From Streptomyces lanatus (GTDB taxonomy: Bacteria > Actinomycetota > Actinomycetes > Streptomycetales > Streptomycetaceae), in the NCBI RefSeq assembly GCF_014655715.1, contig NZ_BNBM01000030.1, positions 1 to 64,000 of the forward strand: 64,000 nucleotides of DNA, given 5' to 3'. Shown piece by piece: positions 60,637 through 64,000 of this stretch. The position numbers were made by a program, and so were the translations under genes. How positions within the stretch are numbered: the stretch's first letter is position 1; each line of letters starts with the position of its first letter. The notes beneath the pieces were generated by a model. That model made no database searches. It was not told the DNA's origin and was given only the letters and a program-made list of their open reading frames with translations.

Positions 60637-60686
60637 ATGCCCGCGGATTGGGCGACCCAACGGCGCGGATGCCCGCGGATTGGGCG
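60637..60686. repeat. Direct repeat pair
   Basis: atgcccgcggattgggcg occurs at 60637-60654 and again at 60669-60686. Confidence 0.85.
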
Positions 60687-60693
60687 CGCAGCG

Positions 60694-60886
60694 ACGTCGG
60701 CTGCAACGCCTTCAGGGGCGCGGGGAACTGCGCGATCAGCCACCGATCCCCCGCAGTCCGCCACGAGACATGACCGCCCCCGGCCTCTCGCGGTTTGGGC
60801 ACAGCACAGGAACGTCGGCTGCAACGCCTTCAGGGGCGCGGGGAACTGCGCGACCAGCCCCCACCTCCCGCAGTCCGCCACGAGAC
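60694..60886 (-). repeat. Two 75-bp copies of the dispersed streptomycete repeat
   Basis: Copies at 60694-60769 and 60812-60886 are nearly identical from acgtcggctgcaacgcc to gtccgccacgagac and contain ggggcgcggggaactgcgcg. They fill most of the 411-base gap between cutC and the helicase; nothing else is seen in it apart from the hairpin and the short repeats. Confidence 0.92.
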
Positions 60887-60908
60887 GTCACCACCCCCAC
60901 CCCGCCCG

Positions 60909-62960
60909 TCACCCCAACTGCCCGGGCAACCCCGCCGCATGCACCACAACCAACCCCGACACCGCCCGAGTCAGAGCCACATACAACCGCCGCAACCCCG
61001 TCCGCTCATCCGGCTCGCCGTCCACCACCGCCTGGGGCTCGTCCAGGACCACGTAGTCGTACTCCAGGCCCTTCGCGAGGGACGCGGGGACCAGGGTCAG
61101 GCGGGTCTGTTCGGACGTCTCCTCGCCGGGGGAGAGGTAGGTGATGCCCGCCGCACCCAACGCCTCCGCCAGCTCCGGAATACGCGCATCCGCGGCGATC
61201 AGCCCGATCGACCCCTCGTTGCGCAGCAACTCCCGGCACGCCGCGACGACTTCCCCCGAACCCGCCTCCGCCTTACGGACCTCGAAGAACCCCGGGTTCT
61301 CACGGATCGACGCCACCGGAGCAAGACCCGGCGCGATGTGCGGGAGGAGGCGGGAGGCATAGGTGATGACGTCCGTCGGGACGCGGAAGCCGGCCGTCAG
61401 TTCCTCGATCACGCCGTCCGACTTGCCGAGATGCCCCAGCGCCTCGTCCCAACTCCGCGTGGCCCACGGCGTCGTACCCTGCGCCAGATCACCCAGCACC
61501 GTCGCCGACCCCGTCGTGCAGCGCCGCCCCACCGCCCGGTACTGCATCGGCGACAGATCCTGCGCCTCGTCGAGGACGACATGCCCGAGGGACGGCGTAC
61601 GCGCCACGATGTCGTTCGTCTCGTCGATCAGCACCGCATCCGCCGCCGACCACTTCGCGGACTTCACCGACCGCGCCGGCTTCGCCCAGAGGATCTTCTT
61701 CTGCTCGTCCTCGTCCAGGACCCCCGCCGCGTGCTCGGCCAGGAACTCCCCGTCCGCCAGCAGCCGCAGCACCAGCTTCGCCGGATCCACCGGCGGCCAG
61801 ATCGCCTTCACGGCCGCCTTCACCGCACTGTTGCGGGCCACCGCGTCCTGCACCCGGTCGTCCGGCGCCTCCCCCGAACGTTCCATTTGCACCAACACGG
61901 CGTGCGCGATGCGCTGCGGAAGAGCATCCCGGGCGGCCCCGTAACGGATGTCCCGGGCCAGCAACTCCCGTACCGTCTCCTCGACTTCGTACGCCGCCAC
62001 CCGCCACCGCCGCGACCCCCGTACCACGACCACCGGCTCCGTCGGCATCGACACATGCGAGTAGACCGCCCGCCGCAGCACCTCCGCCATCCGCGCGTCG
62101 CCCTTGATCACGGCGGTCGCCGCGTCGTCGGTGCCGCGTACCTCGACATGGGCGACGAGATCGTCCACCGTCGCCTGCCGGACGCTCAACTCGCCCAGCG
62201 CGGGCAGCACTTGCTCGATGTAGTGCAGGAAGGACCGGTTCGGCCCGATGACGAGCGTGCCGGTGCGGGCGAGCCGCTCGCGGTGGGCGTAGAGCAGGTA
62301 TGCCACTCGGTGCAGGCCCACCGCCGTCTTTCCGGTGCCCGGACCTCCCTGTACGCACACCGTCCCGCCGAGACCGGACCGTACGATCTCGTCCTGCTCC
62401 GGCTGGATCGTCGCCACGATGTCCCGCATCGGGCCCACGCGCGGGCGCTCGATCTCCTGCTGGAGCAGTTTGCTGGTGCGGGCCGCCTCGGCGGGGTCGG
62501 AGAGGTGCTCGTCCTCGTAGGCCGTGAGGTCGCCGCCCGTGTAGCCGAAGCGGCGGCGCAGCGCGATGTCCAGCGGGTCCTTCTTGGACGCCCGGTAGAA
62601 CGGCTGGGACACCGGCGCGCGCCAGTCGATGACCATCGGGTCGCCCTCGGCGTCGTGCACATGCCGCCGCCCGATGTAGAAGCGCTCGCCCTCGGCGCCT
62701 TCCGCCCCTTCCGCACCGGGCGCGTGCAGATAGTCGAGGCGGCCGAAGAACAGCGGGGTGTCGCTGAGGTCGGCCAGGGCCTTGATGCGGTCGTCGATCT
62801 GGCGGGCGAGGACCTCGGCGTTGACCCAGTTCGCGGTGACGTCGCTGATGTCGAGGGACTCGACGTCCTCCCGCATGGCGCGCAGGGCGGCACGGGAGGA
62901 GGCGAGGTGGGAGCGTTCACGCGAGAGGGGGTCGAGCGAGTCGTCGACGGGGGTGGACAC
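60909..62960 (-). CDS. HelD-family UvrD-like helicase (RNA polymerase recycling)
   Basis: A 683-residue SF1-like ATPase. N-terminal coiled-coil region (DSLDPLSRERSHLASSRAALRAMREDVESL), FFGRLDY and IGRRHV, VIDWRAPVSQPFYRA, Walker A GGPGTGKTAVGLHRVAYLL, DEAQDLSPMQYRAVGRR, C-terminal KGLEYDYVVLDEP and RRLYVALTRA. HelD proteins displace RNA polymerase from DNA; HelR homologues protect it from rifamycins. Preceded by palindromes that may control it. HelR identity cannot be decided by eye. Confidence 0.9.
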   Translation of the reverse strand: MSTPVDDSLDPLSRERSHLASSRAALRAMREDVESLDISDVTANWVNAEVLARQIDDRIKALADLSDTPLFFGRLDYLHAPGAEGAEGAEGERFYIGRRHVHDAEGDPMVIDWRAPVSQPFYRASKKDPLDIALRRRFGYTGGDLTAYEDEHLSDPAEAARTSKLLQQEIERPRVGPMRDIVATIQPEQDEIVRSGLGGTVCVQGGPGTGKTAVGLHRVAYLLYAHRERLARTGTLVIGPNRSFLHYIEQVLPALGELSVRQATVDDLVAHVEVRGTDDAATAVIKGDARMAEVLRRAVYSHVSMPTEPVVVVRGSRRWRVAAYEVEETVRELLARDIRYGAARDALPQRIAHAVLVQMERSGEAPDDRVQDAVARNSAVKAAVKAIWPPVDPAKLVLRLLADGEFLAEHAAGVLDEDEQKKILWAKPARSVKSAKWSAADAVLIDETNDIVARTPSLGHVVLDEAQDLSPMQYRAVGRRCTTGSATVLGDLAQGTTPWATRSWDEALGHLGKSDGVIEELTAGFRVPTDVITYASRLLPHIAPGLAPVASIRENPGFFEVRKAEAGSGEVVAACRELLRNEGSIGLIAADARIPELAEALGAAGITYLSPGEETSEQTRLTLVPASLAKGLEYDYVVLDEPQAVVDGEPDERTGLRRLYVALTRAVSGLVVVHAAGLPGQLG

Positions 62961-63099
62961 GGCGGTGCCTCCGGAGGACCTGCGGTGGGTGGTCGAGAGA
63001 AGCCGACCGGTTACCGTCCGGGCAGCGGCGCTCCGTGAACGGAGGCGGGCAAGAGCGGAGATTTTAGGTGAGCGCCGCTGCCGGATGCCAATGGTTTTT

Positions 63100-63148
63100 C
63101 CGTCCCCTAGGGGACGGGGCCCTCCTCCTTAAGGGCAAGGGGTCCCTC
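63100..63148. promoter_or_regulatory. Palindromes upstream of the HelD-like gene
   Basis: CCGTCCCCTAGGGGACGG (63100-63117) is a perfect 18-bp palindrome. It is followed by an imperfect dyad centred on ccttaagg that reads ggggccctcctccttaa against the complement of ttaagggcaaggggtccc. They lie 140-190 bases before the helicase start, in an AT-richer gap. Confidence 0.6.
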
Positions 63149-63227
63149 CGTAGACGTACGAACGCACTGCCCGCCTTCGCCCCGCAGGCCGATGCGGTCT
63201 TTATGCCTGCGAACCCATCATGGAGAC

Positions 63228-63407
63228 ATGAGCGCAGCAACCATCCACCCAGCCCCGGCAGGCCCCCGAGGAGCCACCGCGCTCCAGGGCAGCCACCGTC
63301 ACCGCCTCGGCGAAGCCCTGCGCGCCGTCAGGGTGTTCGCAGGTGCGGCCGTCGATGTGATCCTCCTCGGCGAGTACGGAGAGGAAGCGGGCGTCCGCCG
63401 TAAGTGA
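63228..63407 (+). CDS. Small hypothetical protein
   Basis: 59 residues: MSAATIHPAPAGPRGATALQ ... RLGEALRAVRVFAGAAVDVILLGEYGEEAGVRRK. GGAG precedes the ATG by two to three bases less than ideal but the frame has good codon bias. No function recognised. Confidence 0.6.
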   Translation: MSAATIHPAPAGPRGATALQGSHRHRLGEALRAVRVFAGAAVDVILLGEYGEEAGVRRK

Positions 63408-63420
63408 CGCCCCAGCCCGA

Positions 63421-64000
63421 TCACCCCTCCGCGAGAATCTCGTCCGCGTCCACAATCCGGTACGCGTACCCCTGCTCCGCCAGGAACCGCTGCCGGTGCG
63501 CGGCGAAGTCCTGGTCGATCGTGTCGCGGGCCACGACCGAGTAGAAGTGGGCCTGGTGCCCGTCCGCCTTGGGCCGCAGCACCCGTCCCAGCCGCTGCGC
63601 CTCCTCCTGCCGCGACCCGAAGGTGCCCGAGACCTGGATGGCGACGGTGGCCTCCGGAAGGTCGATGGAGAAGTTCGCGACCTTGGACACCACGAGGACG
63701 CTGATCTCGCCCTCCCGGAAGGCGTCGAAGAGCTTCTCGCGCTGGGCGTTGGAGGTCTCACCCTTGATGACGGGGGCGTTGAGATGCTCGCCCAGTTCGT
63801 CGAGCTGGTCGATGTACTGCCCGATGACCAGGGTCTGCTGGCCCGCGAAACGCCTGACCAGCGCCTCCGTCACCTTCCGCTTGGTGTCGGTCGTCGCACA
63901 GAAGCGGTACTTCTCCTCCTGCTCGGCGGTGGCGTACGCGAGCCGCTCGGCGTCGGTGAGATTGACCCGTACCTCGACACAGTCCGCGGGCGCGATGTAA
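63421..64000 (-). CDS. XPB/Rad25-like DNA helicase, C-terminal part
   Basis: The last 192 residues of an SF2 helicase; the N-terminus lies beyond the right edge and the frame is open to it. Seen: LVIGQYIDQLDELGEHLNAPVIKGETSNAQREKLFDAFREGEISVLVVSKVANFSIDLPEATVAIQVSGTFGSRQEEAQRLGRVLRPK (motifs IV-VI with arginine finger) and HFYSVVARDTIDQDFAAHRQRFLAEQGYAYRI. Bacterial XPB proteins unwind DNA and are common in actinobacteria. Confidence 0.93.
   Translation of the reverse strand, partial: YIAPADCVEVRVNLTDAERLAYATAEQEEKYRFCATTDTKRKVTEALVRRFAGQQTLVIGQYIDQLDELGEHLNAPVIKGETSNAQREKLFDAFREGEISVLVVSKVANFSIDLPEATVAIQVSGTFGSRQEEAQRLGRVLRPKADGHQAHFYSVVARDTIDQDFAAHRQRFLAEQGYAYRIVDADEILAEG

Noticed and set aside
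60501..61144. Several 80-190 codon frames over the repeat region
   Set aside because: They translate the dispersed repeats and have no supported start or conserved sequence.

Overview
The window is high-GC DNA with strong third-position GC bias, very dense gene packing, GTG starts, ATGA/GTGA overlaps and one rare TTA codon. Together with the gene content (type II polyketide synthase, mycothiol-type DinB enzymes, XRE/DUF397 pair, DasR-like sites, CIRCE-controlled groEL2) this points to a Streptomyces chromosome. From memory, the block from the GAF-PAS-GGDEF gene to groEL2 matches the order around cdgB to groEL2 in S. coelicolor, so the polyketide cluster appears to sit next to conserved core DNA.

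Bases 1-21600 hold an aromatic polyketide cluster. The order FAD-oxygenase, cyclase, KS-alpha, KS-beta, ACP, ketoreductase, aromatase/cyclase, oxygenase-reductase fusion is the E-F-A-B-C-D-L-M order of angucycline clusters (pga/cab/urd type). The fusion gene has an internal ribosome binding site and ATG that would give a free reductase, as in the known pgaM/cabV nested genes. It is followed by an exporter, a phosphopantetheinyl transferase, an acyl-CoA carboxylase beta subunit, an unknown SCO6045-like protein, then a second group: methyltransferase, NmrA-type reductase, two-domain ABM oxygenase, FrnE-like thioredoxin-fold protein, a duplicated secreted protein, a tiny carboxylase epsilon subunit, an alpha/beta hydrolase, a 41-codon ORF and a TTA-containing MFS exporter. 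A biotin carboxylase/BCCP alpha subunit ends at the left edge, so alpha, beta and epsilon subunits all lie here. No sugar genes, glycosyltransferases or pathway regulators are seen, so the product should be an unglycosylated, oxidatively tailored angucycline unless genes lie to the left.

Bases 21600-33200 carry TerD, an ArfB-like release factor, a SigJ-like sigma factor, a GNAT, a flavin reductase, the c-di-GMP cyclase CdgB, a CBM35-like membrane protein, and a sugar block (PfkB kinase, NagA, ROK kinase, solute-binding lipoprotein) with two DasR-type operators in the divergent promoter. Bases 33200-41100 carry otsB/otsA (convergent), gpgS, a SAM-I riboswitch before thrC and a ThiS/CysO-type sulfur carrier, a cold-shock gene, and groEL2 behind two CIRCE elements.

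Bases 41100-49400 carry an old-yellow-enzyme and an MFS pump, each behind a palindromic operator, an ankyrin protein pair, DinB, and an XRE/DUF397 module. Bases 48500-53950 form one overlapping operon: ECF sigma, zinc-finger anti-sigma fused to a membrane domain, ABC ATPase, two membrane proteins and an aldo/keto reductase. The right end has murR/murQ, small unknowns, AhpD-like, mycothiol-type enzymes, cutC, a HelD-like helicase and the 3' end of an XPB-type helicase. A dispersed streptomycete repeat occurs five times, once inside the nagA reading frame.
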